Assembly (NCBI GenBank): GCA_000308255.3
Contig: HG326666.1
Coordinates: 177,469 to 241,468, forward strand
Direction: 5' to 3'
Source of the DNA: Anaerococcus pacaensis 9403502
Lineage (GTDB): Bacteria; Bacillota; Clostridia; Tissierellales; Peptoniphilaceae
Length of the DNA: 64,000 bases
Position numbers and translations under genes: made by a program. Numbering within the stretch: the first letter of the stretch is position 1; each line of letters opens with the position of its first letter. The notes under the pieces are model-generated. The model saw only the letters and a list, made by a program, of their open reading frames with translations, was not told the origin of the DNA and searched no databases. This document shows, one piece after another, positions 42,887-52,301 of this stretch.

Positions 42887-45800
42887 TTACCTAAGCTCTA
42901 CATTGTATAAACCTGGCACTTGATTTGATTTTATTTCATTAGAGTATTCAGTTCTTATGCACCTATCTAAAACATATTTCAAATCATTGTTATCCTTATA
43001 ATCTTTGATAAATATCACCTTAGAGTTTTTATCAACTGCTATAATGGTGTTATTAGCTCCCCTATTAAGGTATGCTAAAGCACTACCGTTAGTAAAAATC
43101 TCACCCAAATCGAGCTGTAAACTTTCTATGGCTTCATTTAATATCTTGGTAGACCCTGCATAGTTTAATAGATTTATAGAAAATTCTTCGCTAGTATAAG
43201 GGTGGGCATTATACCACATTTGGATTGAGCTTTCGTCTTTGTAGTTACCTAAAAGGTATAAGCTAATATTCTCATCTCCTATTTCTTCTACTTTCAAATA
43301 GGTATTGTCATTTCTTAGGAATTTTATATTCCTGATATCTCTACCATAAAATCTCTTATTTTGAGTTTTTTCAGTATCTGTAAGGTAAAGATAATCTCCT
43401 CTATCTTCTCTTTGGCTATAAGTCATAGGAAAACTATCTTTCAACTTTTCATCATCTATTGGCTCAATATAGGTTGGTTCATGATCTCTATTATCTAGAG
43501 ATATCTTATCACCAGCTATTTGAGGGAAATTATCTGGTCCATCTTCTGATGAGAACATGGTTCTAGTAGCTCTATTTACAAGATTTTCAATATCTTCATT
43601 ACTTAGATATTTTTTTACAAATAACAACTTACCATTTTCATCGCTAATTACTATATAAGGAGATGAAACTTCTTTATCGAATTCAAATTTTGCACCGCCA
43701 TAGTAAAAATTACCTGCCACATCATTCATATCATAGGACTTAAACATATATTCTAGGTCAGATAAGCCTTTGTAGTTAGATATTTTTACTAGATTTATAT
43801 TACCCTCATTTAGATAAGTAGAATTTTTCCACATTATCCTAGATTTGTTGTCTAGAGGAGATCCTACTAGCATTACATTTATTTTTTTATCCAAGAAATC
43901 TCTTATATACACTGGCTCAGAGTTCATATTTTGCATCATATAAAGATTCATGTCTTTGCCATAATATTTTTGATTGACTTCTTTTTCATTTGGTTCAAAT
44001 ATCCTATAGTCACCTCTTTCTTTTCTTTGAGAATAACTCATTGGATAAATCTTGCTTGGATCATCATCTTTTTTAGGGATATCATTTAAAATATCATTAT
44101 CGCCTATAGATATATAGGTATCTGTTACATTTTCACTTACTGCACTTGTATTTAGAGTCCTATCTATTACAAATTTGACGTCTTCATTTGACTTATATTC
44201 TTTGCTAAATAAGAATCTTTGATCCTTATCTATAGCTATGATAGCAGGCTTGCTTAAGTTAAATAGAGCATTGTAGCCAGCTGTTATATAGACGTCATCT
44301 TTGACATCCCAAAGGCTCTTAAATCTTGACTTTTCATTAGCTATAATAGTTTGGTTGCCATTATAAGAGATGTTTATCAAATCATAAGGTCCATCAGCTA
44401 TATAGCTAGCATTTTCCCACATCTTTATAGTCTCTTCTTTTCTGTAGTCACCTACTAAGAGAATTTTTAAATCTTTATTAGATATTTCGTTAAGACCTAA
44501 TCTATTGTTATTAGGATCAATAAGTTTTATTCTAGCAAAATCACTAGCATATCTGTTGTTATATCGCATCTCTTCGTTAGATAAGTTAGCATAGTCTCCC
44601 CTGTCTTCTCTTTGTGCATATGACATTGGGAAGTTTTTAGTAAATTGATCTAGACCTAGAGCGATAAAGTCATTGTTACTTGCATAGTAACCATTAGACA
44701 TATTAAATCTTCTAAGGAGTTCATAGTTGGACTTGTATGGGAAAACATTCATGACCGCTCCATTTTTATCAAGGATAATCACCTGATTTTTGTTAGATCT
44801 AAATTGGCCATTTAAGGAATTTCCCCTATAGAAATTGTCCTTGTATAATTCGCCTTGGCTTATATTTTCTAAATCTTTAGAGTTGCCGTTAGTCACTACA
44901 TTTATAAAGTTGAAGGCTTGGTTATCTATATTTGATGAGTTTTCAAACATAGCCATAGACTCTTTATCTACCCTATCTCCCATAAGGAAGATACTAGGTC
45001 TTTTGTTGTCAATGATTTCGCCGATTTTCTTAGGCTTGTTATTACTATCATATAGGACCAAATTATTGTAGTCTCTACCAAATCTCACCTTAAGATTATT
45101 TAGGGTTAGCTCGTCTGTCGAATCAAATAAACCTAAAGCAAAACCCGCCTCGTATGATAGTGGAGTATTTTGTTCTTTGACTACAACCTCTATAGGATTT
45201 ACTGGTTTTTCTTTTTCATCTTCTGGTGTTGGACTTGGATTGATATCATCTTCTGGGTCTGGAACCACGTTAGGATCTGGATTAGGGGTTTCATCTAAGT
45301 CTTTTTTGCCAACTTTGACACTAATTTCCTTGCTGTATTCCATGAAGCCTTCTCTATTTAGTCTAATATTTAGTTTATATAAGCCCAGGCTATTTTCATC
45401 TGATGTTGGAAAACTAATTTTAATATTGCCCTTGTCATCAGACTCGACAGTTTTGCTATAAATTTGATTTCCTTGTGGATCTATCAGAACTACTGTTGCA
45501 GTTGCTCTATCTAATAGTGAATTATTTAAGTCTTTGGCAATTATTGATAAGTTTATGCTATCGCCTAGCTCAAATACTTGCTTATCTACCGCTATATCAG
45601 CTTTCATTTGTAGCAAATCAGGTATATTGGCATCTATAACTTCATATTCTAAGAATTTGAATGTATTTTTGTATTCAGCATCCAAAAGCTCTACTTTTAG
45701 TTTATATTTACCAAGTGTAGTCTTATCATTAGTTCCTATCCTTAATAGGTGTCTACCATATTTATCAGTTTGCCTATTGTATGATACGCTTCTGCCGAAT

Positions 45801-48800
45801 GGGTCAGCTAAAGTATATTTGATATTTCTATTAGCTAAGGCTAGGCCTTCGTTATCTTTAATTTCTACATTGACATCTACTATATCTTTTCTCTTGACCC
45901 TAGTCTTTGGAGTGCTTATGCTTATATCAGCTTTTTTGCTAAGAATAATCTCTGAATTTGGATCTATGAGAGTTTGGTCAAATTTTATATTGTGTTTAGC
46001 TAAAATTTGTTCGATATTTTCAAAGTCTTTTTCGGCTATCAGGTTGATAATTCTACCATCTTCATCCAGGACTAATATCTTAGCTCCATCAGCTAAACGT
46101 AGTCTATTACTTCTTAAGTTATTCTTATCATCAATAGCGCTATAGCTTATTAGTCTCTTTAATCCATTTTCAATTAGATAATCCACATCCTTACTTGGGC
46201 TTATTCTCATAAAGTTATAATTTTTATGAGATAGACTTGCAAAGTATTCTAGGCTAGAGTCTTTTGGTTCAGCAAATAGTATCAAGCTTGGCTTATCTAG
46301 TTCAAAATTATTAGCTATAATTTTAGCATTTCCGTTCATATCAATGACATCTGCAGCTAAAATATTTTTTCCATAAAGCCTTTTTAAAATACTAGCATTT
46401 TCTGTATCATTTGCTAGATGATCAAAGTGATTAGCTTTCTTACTTGTCTCAAAATCAGCGAACTTATCTTGTGATTCTTTACTTGCTATATTAAAGATTA
46501 CTAAGGATTTATATGGCTCATAGCCATCTTTGCTAACATTTGCTATAATTTTATATCTGCCTGGATAGGTATTATCTGCTAGTTTTACTCTAAGTTCAGC
46601 TTCGCCTAGATTGTTTGTTTTGATTTCCCCAGTATCCAATACAGTGTCGGCAAGGTCATAGACTTTGTAACTAACAAGTGCATTTGCAATGTAGTTATTA
46701 TTGACATCTGTACTCTTTAAGTTAAATTTTAGTTCTTCTTTTGGATTGTATGTTTCATTTATCCTTGTTATAGTTAAATCCAAATTTTTGTTGTATGAAC
46801 CATTGTTTAAATCTGCAATCTTACTATATTCTTCAAAACCACCATCTATGACTGCGACTGAAGTGAAGCCTTTTTTATCTAGTAGCTCTAATATTTGATC
46901 AGTATTGTCGCTAGTGTTTACAATAAATAAATTTGCATCTTTACTTATATTATCCAAAAATACTTCAAAGTCACTATCATTGTAGTCTAAGTTAAATGAG
47001 TCTTTTATATGGGTCCTATCATAGGATGACTTTGGTCTAATATCTAATATAAATGGATTATTTTTTGAGATATACTCATCAACCTCATTTGCATTTATCT
47101 TGCCAAAATATTTATTATTTGTTTCACTTACTGGCTTTTCAGTTACAAAAATCACTTGGCGTACTGTGATTTCTTCATATCCTTCTTTTGATATTATAAA
47201 GTTCAAAGTATATTTGCCTGGATTTGTAAAATCTAAGCTATAAGCAATATTGCCATCTTTATCAGTACTAGACTCTCGTACACTTTTTTTATCTTTAGAA
47301 GCTATGGTTGAGCTGACTTTAGCATCAGATATTTTTTGGCCATTTTCATCTACTAAATTAAGATTAACCTTGCCTTTATCTCCTAGTAGATAAACTTTTT
47401 TGTCTGTCGTAACTTTGGCATCTATTACTTTTAGTTTTGGTCTTTCCGCTACTATAAAGCTTGTAGTCTTACTAGTGGATTTGTAATTGCTTTTATCTGT
47501 CTTAAAGCTTATTTCATATTCTCCAGTCACTGGCTTTAACTTATAGGCCCAATTGCCCCTACCCTTATCATCTGTACTCATTCTATCTACAATAATCTTG
47601 CCATCTGGAGTCTTTATAGAGATATTTAGGTCAGTATCTGCTACTATATTGCCAAACTCATCAACTGTTCTTACAGATATTTCTGGCATCTCATCTACAA
47701 AATATTCATCTTTTTTATTGCTAGTTTCTACTCTAAGTTCTTTGGCATCTAGATTTTCATCACCAAAACTTAACTTGTAGCTGGCACGAGCTGATGGGTA
47801 GTCATAGGCAGTTGCATAGGCAGTTATGGTATATTTACCTGCAGAAGTATAAGCCTTAGGTGTCATATAGATAAAGACATAACCTTGATAATCAGTCATC
47901 TTTCTAATCTTCGTTTCTTTTTGATTAGGATCTATGATGCTAATATCTACTGATGCATTTCTCTTTGGTTGGTTGTTTTCATCTTTTACTTGTACTTTAA
48001 TATAGGCAGATTCATTTAATTTATAATTATCTTTAGCTGATTGGAAAGAAATATTTAGGTATTTTCCTTCTCTCTTTACATAAAAGGAACTCTTTTGATC
48101 TACATCATAGTAGCCATCTTTGTAGGCAGTTGCATCAATTTTATATAGGCCAGTAGCGTTAGCACTAGTTATATCCATAGAAAATTGAGCCTTACCATCA
48201 CTATCTGTCTTTAATATCAAGTCGTAGGACTTTTGATTTGGATCGGTAATAGTTAAGCTTATGTTTGCATCTGCTATTGGGTCTTGTTCGTGACTTACTA
48301 TAAAGTTCATATTTACAGGCTCTTCTTTGGCCATGAACTCATCTTTTGCCATATCGATAGATAAATCAAGCTTTTTCATTTCAGTTGTATTTCTGTCAAC
48401 TAGAACTTTTAGGTCTTCATTATAGTTATCAAAACCACTTAGGCTTGATTCTATAGCTAAATTATATTCACCTTCTACAGCAAATACATCGCCAGATATA
48501 TCAAATATTGCCTCACCGTTTTTGTTTGTATAGAGAGTTGTACTTTTTGTATCACCTGCAGGTGATGATATAGTTAGAGTAACTTTAGCGTATCTTTTGA
48601 TTTGTGCATACTTATCTTCTACTTTGCTTACAAGTCTTACACTTGATCCTGGTCTTATCTTATCTTTATCTAAAGTATTTGTGACAAATAATGGATTTTC
48701 AATACTTGGCACAAAGTTTTTACTTTCCACATTAAAGGTATTTATACCAATTAGCTTATCTTTATAGTAGATATTTATTCTATATTTACCTATAGCTGCA

Positions 48801-50806
48801 TTATTATCAAGTCTGACATTGAAATTGGCCTGACCGGTAAGATTTGTTTTTAAATCGTATTTAAATGATTGATTATGGCTAGTAACTATTTCACATACTA
48901 TATCTTTGTTGACGATTTGATGGCTCTCTTGGTCCCTTAGGCCAATACTTATCTTTACTTGCTCGCCTTGTAGGTAATTTTGCTTATCAGAACTTATGTT
49001 TGCCTTAAACTCAGCATTGGATTCATCAACCTTGATTCTCATGGTGTCAAAGATTTTAGAGGAGTTTTTAGCTCTTGCTGTTATGACACATTCACCATAG
49101 CCAACTGCCTTTATTTTGCCGTTTTGATTTACTTCGCAGACTGTCCTATCTGAGCTTTCCCATCTTAGGTCAGACGCATAAGTATCAGCTGGTTTTATAT
49201 CTAAGCTAGGCTCGAATTCATCGCCAATTTTTATTAATTTTTCTTTATCTCTAAAACGGATAGATTCTATTTTTACTTGTTGATAATCATTTTCATCATA
49301 GTACTTAGCATCTATAGTAAAGGCTTTTAGTGAAACATTAGCATTTGCTATTTGATCTGTTAAATCTGTCCATTTTTCACCTTCTTTACTTACAAAAGAC
49401 TGACCGCTTTCTGCAGTTACCTTAGATGAGAATCCCTTGATTGGACGTTCTATTGGAATAGGATACTTATATCCAGTAGTTTTCATTCGTACTATTACAG
49501 CAAATTTAGATCCTTTAGGAATAAAGGTGTCTTCTACTTGTACTTTTTCATAACCGGCAAATTCCATTTTGCCTTCTCTGATGCTTGTTTTTTCAGCCAA
49601 ACCACCATTGTTTTCTATATTAGTATTTACATATATTTCATATTCTGCATTATTAGCTGATGACCACAAACCTACGCTTGTAAGATAAGTATCTTCACTG
49701 ACTGGGCCAAATACGTTGGCGTAGTAAGATTCCTCTCCTAGACCAACTTGGCTAGTCATTCCTAATTTGTCATATTGCCATATCTTTTCGTATTCGTTTA
49801 AATCTTCTAATATGTACTGTGAGTTTTGTGTTCCTATATTTGAATCATAATAGGAAACATAGTAATAACCACCTTGATTTCCCCAATTAGTTCCCCAAGA
49901 ATTCTTGCAGATCCAGGCTCCATCTCCAGGTGGTAGTGTTTTAAAATTCTTTCGGCTATAATTATCATCCCAACCTACTATGGTAATGGCGTGGTTTGGC
50001 ATTTGTTTGCCTGAGAAATAATGAGCCATAGTTTTTTTATTAAGGTGCTCATCTCCACCCATGACAGCTGAATACACGCCACCATTTTGCATAATCATTT
50101 TCTTTAATAGAGAATTATCTGTGGCATCTCTTTTATCAGGCAAGAAAATAGCATGGGTCAGTTCTTTCGCTATTGGCAATTCTTCTGGAGAATTTGATCC
50201 AAAAATATCATAAGGATCGTCCTTTTCCAAAACAGGACCTGATCTTCTAGCTAGATAAGCAGTTGAAACAGTCCTTGTTCCCCCTTCACTAGGACCCCAG
50301 TCAAATCCGTGGGTATTTCTCATATGTTTTTCAGAAAAATCCATTCTTTCATATGGTAATAATACAGATTCGGCTGAACCATATGTGGCAAAAGCCCAGC
50401 AAGACCCATTTGGTCCTTGGTCTTTTACAGAAGTTACCTTTCCCTCATCTCTTAGGTCATAGCTTGGCCCAATGTTTGGTAAAGCAAGCGATCTCATATA
50501 AACTGTTGGGATTCGTCTTTGAGATGATTTTTTATCAATTGTTGAATAATCAGTAAAAATTTCGTATGGATCTTGTTTTAAAAAATCATCATCAGTTGTA
50601 TTAAAAAAATCTTTGTTTTCGATTTCCTTAACATCTATATTTATATCATCTTCTTTGCTATAGCTTGTTTCAGATTCTTTGAAATCAAATAAGTCATGGG
50701 GACTTGCATTACTCGCTTCATTGGAGCTAGCCATAGACTGGCAGGGTGTTTGAAGTATTATGCATAAACTTAAAATCAACGAGAAAATCTTAGTCTTATA
50801 TCTCAT
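42887..50806 (-). CDS. Giant secreted papain-like protease with Ig-like, rhodanese-like and thioredoxin-fold-like modules (2,639 aa)
   Basis: Start at ATG 50806 (AGGAGG five bases upstream), then a signal peptide. Order of parts (approximate residues): C1A cysteine protease 90-330, with catalytic Cys in GPNGSCWAFATYGS (about 136), His in MPNHAITIVGWDDNY (about 271) and Asn in WICKNSWGTNWGNQGG (about 303); a lectin-like domain 340-480; a Big_2-like domain 520-590; many repeated MG2/Ig-like units to about 1225; a rhodanese-like domain 1230-1330 whose active loop reads FIVNTSDNTDQ, without Cys; more Ig-like units around a thioredoxin-fold-like unit near 1440-1600; and four C-terminal thioredoxin-fold-like units of about 195 residues (starting near 1880, 2058, 2253, 2459). 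Three of these begin with an (F/Y)PM(S/T)Y.QR..RGDY motif. No LPXTG motif or C-terminal membrane segment, so anchoring is unclear. Confidence 0.85.
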   Translation of the reverse strand: MRYKTKIFSLILSLCIILQTPCQSMASSNEASNASPHDLFDFKESETSYSKEDDINIDVKEIENKDFFNTTDDDFLKQDPYEIFTDYSTIDKKSSQRRIPTVYMRSLALPNIGPSYDLRDEGKVTSVKDQGPNGSCWAFATYGSAESVLLPYERMDFSEKHMRNTHGFDWGPSEGGTRTVSTAYLARRSGPVLEKDDPYDIFGSNSPEELPIAKELTHAIFLPDKRDATDNSLLKKMIMQNGGVYSAVMGGDEHLNKKTMAHYFSGKQMPNHAITIVGWDDNYSRKNFKTLPPGDGAWICKNSWGTNWGNQGGYYYVSYYDSNIGTQNSQYILEDLNEYEKIWQYDKLGMTSQVGLGEESYYANVFGPVSEDTYLTSVGLWSSANNAEYEIYVNTNIENNGGLAEKTSIREGKMEFAGYEKVQVEDTFIPKGSKFAVIVRMKTTGYKYPIPIERPIKGFSSKVTAESGQSFVSKEGEKWTDLTDQIANANVSLKAFTIDAKYYDENDYQQVKIESIRFRDKEKLIKIGDEFEPSLDIKPADTYASDLRWESSDRTVCEVNQNGKIKAVGYGECVITARAKNSSKIFDTMRIKVDESNAEFKANISSDKQNYLQGEQVKISIGLRDQESHQIVNKDIVCEIVTSHNQSFKYDLKTNLTGQANFNVRLDNNAAIGKYRINIYYKDKLIGINTFNVESKNFVPSIENPLFVTNTLDKDKIRPGSSVRLVSKVEDKYAQIKRYAKVTLTISSPAGDTKSTTLYTNKNGEAIFDISGDVFAVEGEYNLAIESSLSGFDNYNEDLKVLVDRNTTEMKKLDLSIDMAKDEFMAKEEPVNMNFIVSHEQDPIADANISLTITDPNQKSYDLILKTDSDGKAQFSMDITSANATGLYKIDATAYKDGYYDVDQKSSFYVKREGKYLNISFQSAKDNYKLNESAYIKVQVKDENNQPKRNASVDISIIDPNQKETKIRKMTDYQGYVFIYMTPKAYTSAGKYTITAYATAYDYPSARASYKLSFGDENLDAKELRVETSNKKDEYFVDEMPEISVRTVDEFGNIVADTDLNISIKTPDGKIIVDRMSTDDKGRGNWAYKLKPVTGEYEISFKTDKSNYKSTSKTTSFIVAERPKLKVIDAKVTTDKKVYLLGDKGKVNLNLVDENGQKISDAKVSSTIASKDKKSVRESSTDKDGNIAYSLDFTNPGKYTLNFIISKEGYEEITVRQVIFVTEKPVSETNNKYFGKINANEVDEYISKNNPFILDIRPKSSYDRTHIKDSFNLDYNDSDFEVFLDNISKDANLFIVNTSDNTDQILELLDKKGFTSVAVIDGGFEEYSKIADLNNGSYNKNLDLTITRINETYNPKEELKFNLKSTDVNNNYIANALVSYKVYDLADTVLDTGEIKTNNLGEAELRVKLADNTYPGRYKIIANVSKDGYEPYKSLVIFNIASKESQDKFADFETSKKANHFDHLANDTENASILKRLYGKNILAADVIDMNGNAKIIANNFELDKPSLILFAEPKDSSLEYFASLSHKNYNFMRISPSKDVDYLIENGLKRLISYSAIDDKNNLRSNRLRLADGAKILVLDEDGRIINLIAEKDFENIEQILAKHNIKFDQTLIDPNSEIILSKKADISISTPKTRVKRKDIVDVNVEIKDNEGLALANRNIKYTLADPFGRSVSYNRQTDKYGRHLLRIGTNDKTTLGKYKLKVELLDAEYKNTFKFLEYEVIDANIPDLLQMKADIAVDKQVFELGDSINLSIIAKDLNNSLLDRATATVVLIDPQGNQIYSKTVESDDKGNIKISFPTSDENSLGLYKLNIRLNREGFMEYSKEISVKVGKKDLDETPNPDPNVVPDPEDDINPSPTPEDEKEKPVNPIEVVVKEQNTPLSYEAGFALGLFDSTDELTLNNLKVRFGRDYNNLVLYDSNNKPKKIGEIIDNKRPSIFLMGDRVDKESMAMFENSSNIDNQAFNFINVVTNGNSKDLENISQGELYKDNFYRGNSLNGQFRSNKNQVIILDKNGAVMNVFPYKSNYELLRRFNMSNGYYASNNDFIALGLDQFTKNFPMSYAQREDRGDYANLSNEEMRYNNRYASDFARIKLIDPNNNRLGLNEISNKDLKILLVGDYRKEETIKMWENASYIADGPYDLINISYNGNQTIIANEKSRFKSLWDVKDDVYITAGYNALFNLSKPAIIAIDKDQRFLFSKEYKSNEDVKFVIDRTLNTSAVSENVTDTYISIGDNDILNDIPKKDDDPSKIYPMSYSQRKERGDYRIFEPNEKEVNQKYYGKDMNLYMMQNMNSEPVYIRDFLDKKINVMLVGSPLDNKSRIMWKNSTYLNEGNINLVKISNYKGLSDLEYMFKSYDMNDVAGNFYYGGAKFEFDKEVSSPYIVISDENGKLLFVKKYLSNEDIENLVNRATRTMFSSEDGPDNFPQIAGDKISLDNRDHEPTYIEPIDDEKLKDSFPMTYSQREDRGDYLYLTDTEKTQNKRFYGRDIRNIKFLRNDNTYLKVEEIGDENISLYLLGNYKDESSIQMWYNAHPYTSEEFSINLLNYAGSTKILNEAIESLQLDLGEIFTNGSALAYLNRGANNTIIAVDKNSKVIFIKDYKDNNDLKYVLDRCIRTEYSNEIKSNQVPGLYNVELR

Positions 50807-50827
50807 TTTTCCTCCTATAAAATATAA

Positions 50828-50846
50828 GGAGGGCATAAAGCCCTCC
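50828..50846 (-). terminator. Intergenic hairpin before the giant protease gene (possible attenuator)
   Basis: Perfect seven-base GC-rich stem GGAGGGC/GCCCTCC, five-base loop, followed on the minus strand by TTATATTTTAT. It lies between the stop at 50878 and the protease start at 50806 and may end part of the transcripts, or protect them from decay. Confidence 0.6.
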
Positions 50847-50877
50847 CCATTGAAAAGCAAAACGCTCAGTATGAGTA

Positions 50878-52263
50878 TTAATTGAAGTTAAATATTAAAT
50901 AGCCGTTATTGATTGATGTTGTATCTGTAGTACCTTCATCTCCAAATTCTGGTGAGATGATTTCTTCACTTGCTCTAAGTCTATCTCTATTATAAGTATA
51001 GGTTTCATAAGAACCATATTCTAGTCTATTTTCATTTCTTCCATAACCAACTATGATATCTTCGCTATTGCTTGGAACAAATCCATCTGGTAAGAAATCA
51101 AATGTAGGGCTGTTTAGCCAAACTATTTTAGAAATTCTTGCTGGATCTGGATATTCAGATTGAACATGAAAGTCGCTCCATGAAATCATTTCTCCATCTC
51201 TAAGAGCTAAAGAAGCTTCAAATTCGCTAGGGTATTTTGCTCTAAGTTCATTTACAAAGTCTCTAAGGATATATACACCCTCAGCTGCTCTCGCATATGA
51301 AACATCCCTTGCTCTTCTAACATCTGTAGCTTTTCTTAGTTCTTTTTCAAAAGTATTTCTATCTTCAGTAGATAAGTATTTATTAGTCTTGTTTTTGATA
51401 TTTCTTATATCTCTAATTTCCTTATCTATAGTTTGACTAAGCCATCTTGGACTAGCATAGGCATCTCTTTCTAAAAGAGCTGCCTGGCAAGCTGACTTAA
51501 GTCTAGCATCAAGTTCAATCAAATTTTTAACTTGAATTTGACTGTTGCCAGCCTTATAAATATCATTGATTTCTTTGGTAAGTGAATTTCTAACAAATTC
51601 TCTCTTGCCCTTAATGCCAACTTCAGATAAGTCATCTCTATAATAATTGTTAAGTAATTTTCTTGCTTCTCTTACATCTTTGTTAAATACTTTTTTAAGA
51701 TATATAGTTGCAAAATCATCAGCTGTAAGATCAGGCATTTGTACTAATTCATCCATAGCGTATGAGATTCTTTCACAAGCAGCTTCTATATCATCTACAC
51801 TTGCAAATGGATTTAAAGCAGTGATTATAGCGATAGTCACTTCGCCTGCAGCCTTGCTATGAGCCGCTTGAATTTTATAAATAAGTTCAGTTGAACATCT
51901 ATGAATAAATATTCCAGTTAGTCCTAGTAATTTTATTCTAGGAGCAATACTATCTAGATCATAGATAGTTTCTGGATTGTATCTTTGAGCTACTGGAGGT
52001 AAATCAAAGGCTCTATCTTCTGCTAGAGTTATCAAATCTTGTTGATAAGCTTGCATTAAAGGAACATTTTTTACTTTATTTTCTTCAAGAATTGTAGCCC
52101 CGTCTAACAATTCAGAAGTAGAAAGTTGTGGAAGAGTATATTCATATTCTTCTAATAGTGATGGTTGTGATTGATTGGCTTCACTAGCACTAGCTATAGC
52201 TGGTGCTCCAATGTTAAAGAGCATTAGCAGAGCAAGTGTTAATGACAATATTTTGTTTTTCAT
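50878..52263 (-). CDS. Secreted protein of unknown family, paralogue 2
   Basis: A 461-residue protein with a Sec signal peptide (LSLTLALLMLFNIGAPAIAS). It starts at the ATG at 52263 behind GGAGAGG. The mature protein looks mostly helical and charged, for example FATIYLKKVFNKDVREARKL, NLIELDARLKSACQAALLER and RKATDVRRARDVSYARAAEG, ending in a Ser/Thr/Gly-rich tail. It aligns throughout with the gene at 52302. No known domain, cysteine cluster or anchor is apparent. It sits between its paralogue and the giant protease, so all three are likely co-expressed and may act together outside the cell. Confidence 0.75.
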   Translation of the reverse strand: MKNKILSLTLALLMLFNIGAPAIASASEANQSQPSLLEEYEYTLPQLSTSELLDGATILEENKVKNVPLMQAYQQDLITLAEDRAFDLPPVAQRYNPETIYDLDSIAPRIKLLGLTGIFIHRCSTELIYKIQAAHSKAAGEVTIAIITALNPFASVDDIEAACERISYAMDELVQMPDLTADDFATIYLKKVFNKDVREARKLLNNYYRDDLSEVGIKGKREFVRNSLTKEINDIYKAGNSQIQVKNLIELDARLKSACQAALLERDAYASPRWLSQTIDKEIRDIRNIKNKTNKYLSTEDRNTFEKELRKATDVRRARDVSYARAAEGVYILRDFVNELRAKYPSEFEASLALRDGEMISWSDFHVQSEYPDPARISKIVWLNSPTFDFLPDGFVPSNSEDIIVGYGRNENRLEYGSYETYTYNRDRLRASEEIISPEFGDEGTTDTTSINNGYLIFNFN

Positions 52264-52301
52264 TTTCCTCTCCAAATTATTTAAGTTTTTGTTTATGATA
52301 A

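Noticed and set aside
42887..42960. Sortase anchor at the C-terminus of the giant protease
   Set aside because: The protein ends in VPGLYNVELR without LPXTG, hydrophobic segment or positive tail.
45534..46145. 203-codon plus-strand frame inside the giant protease gene
   Set aside because: Antisense shadow of repetitive Ig-like codons; Ser/Leu-rich with no start signal.
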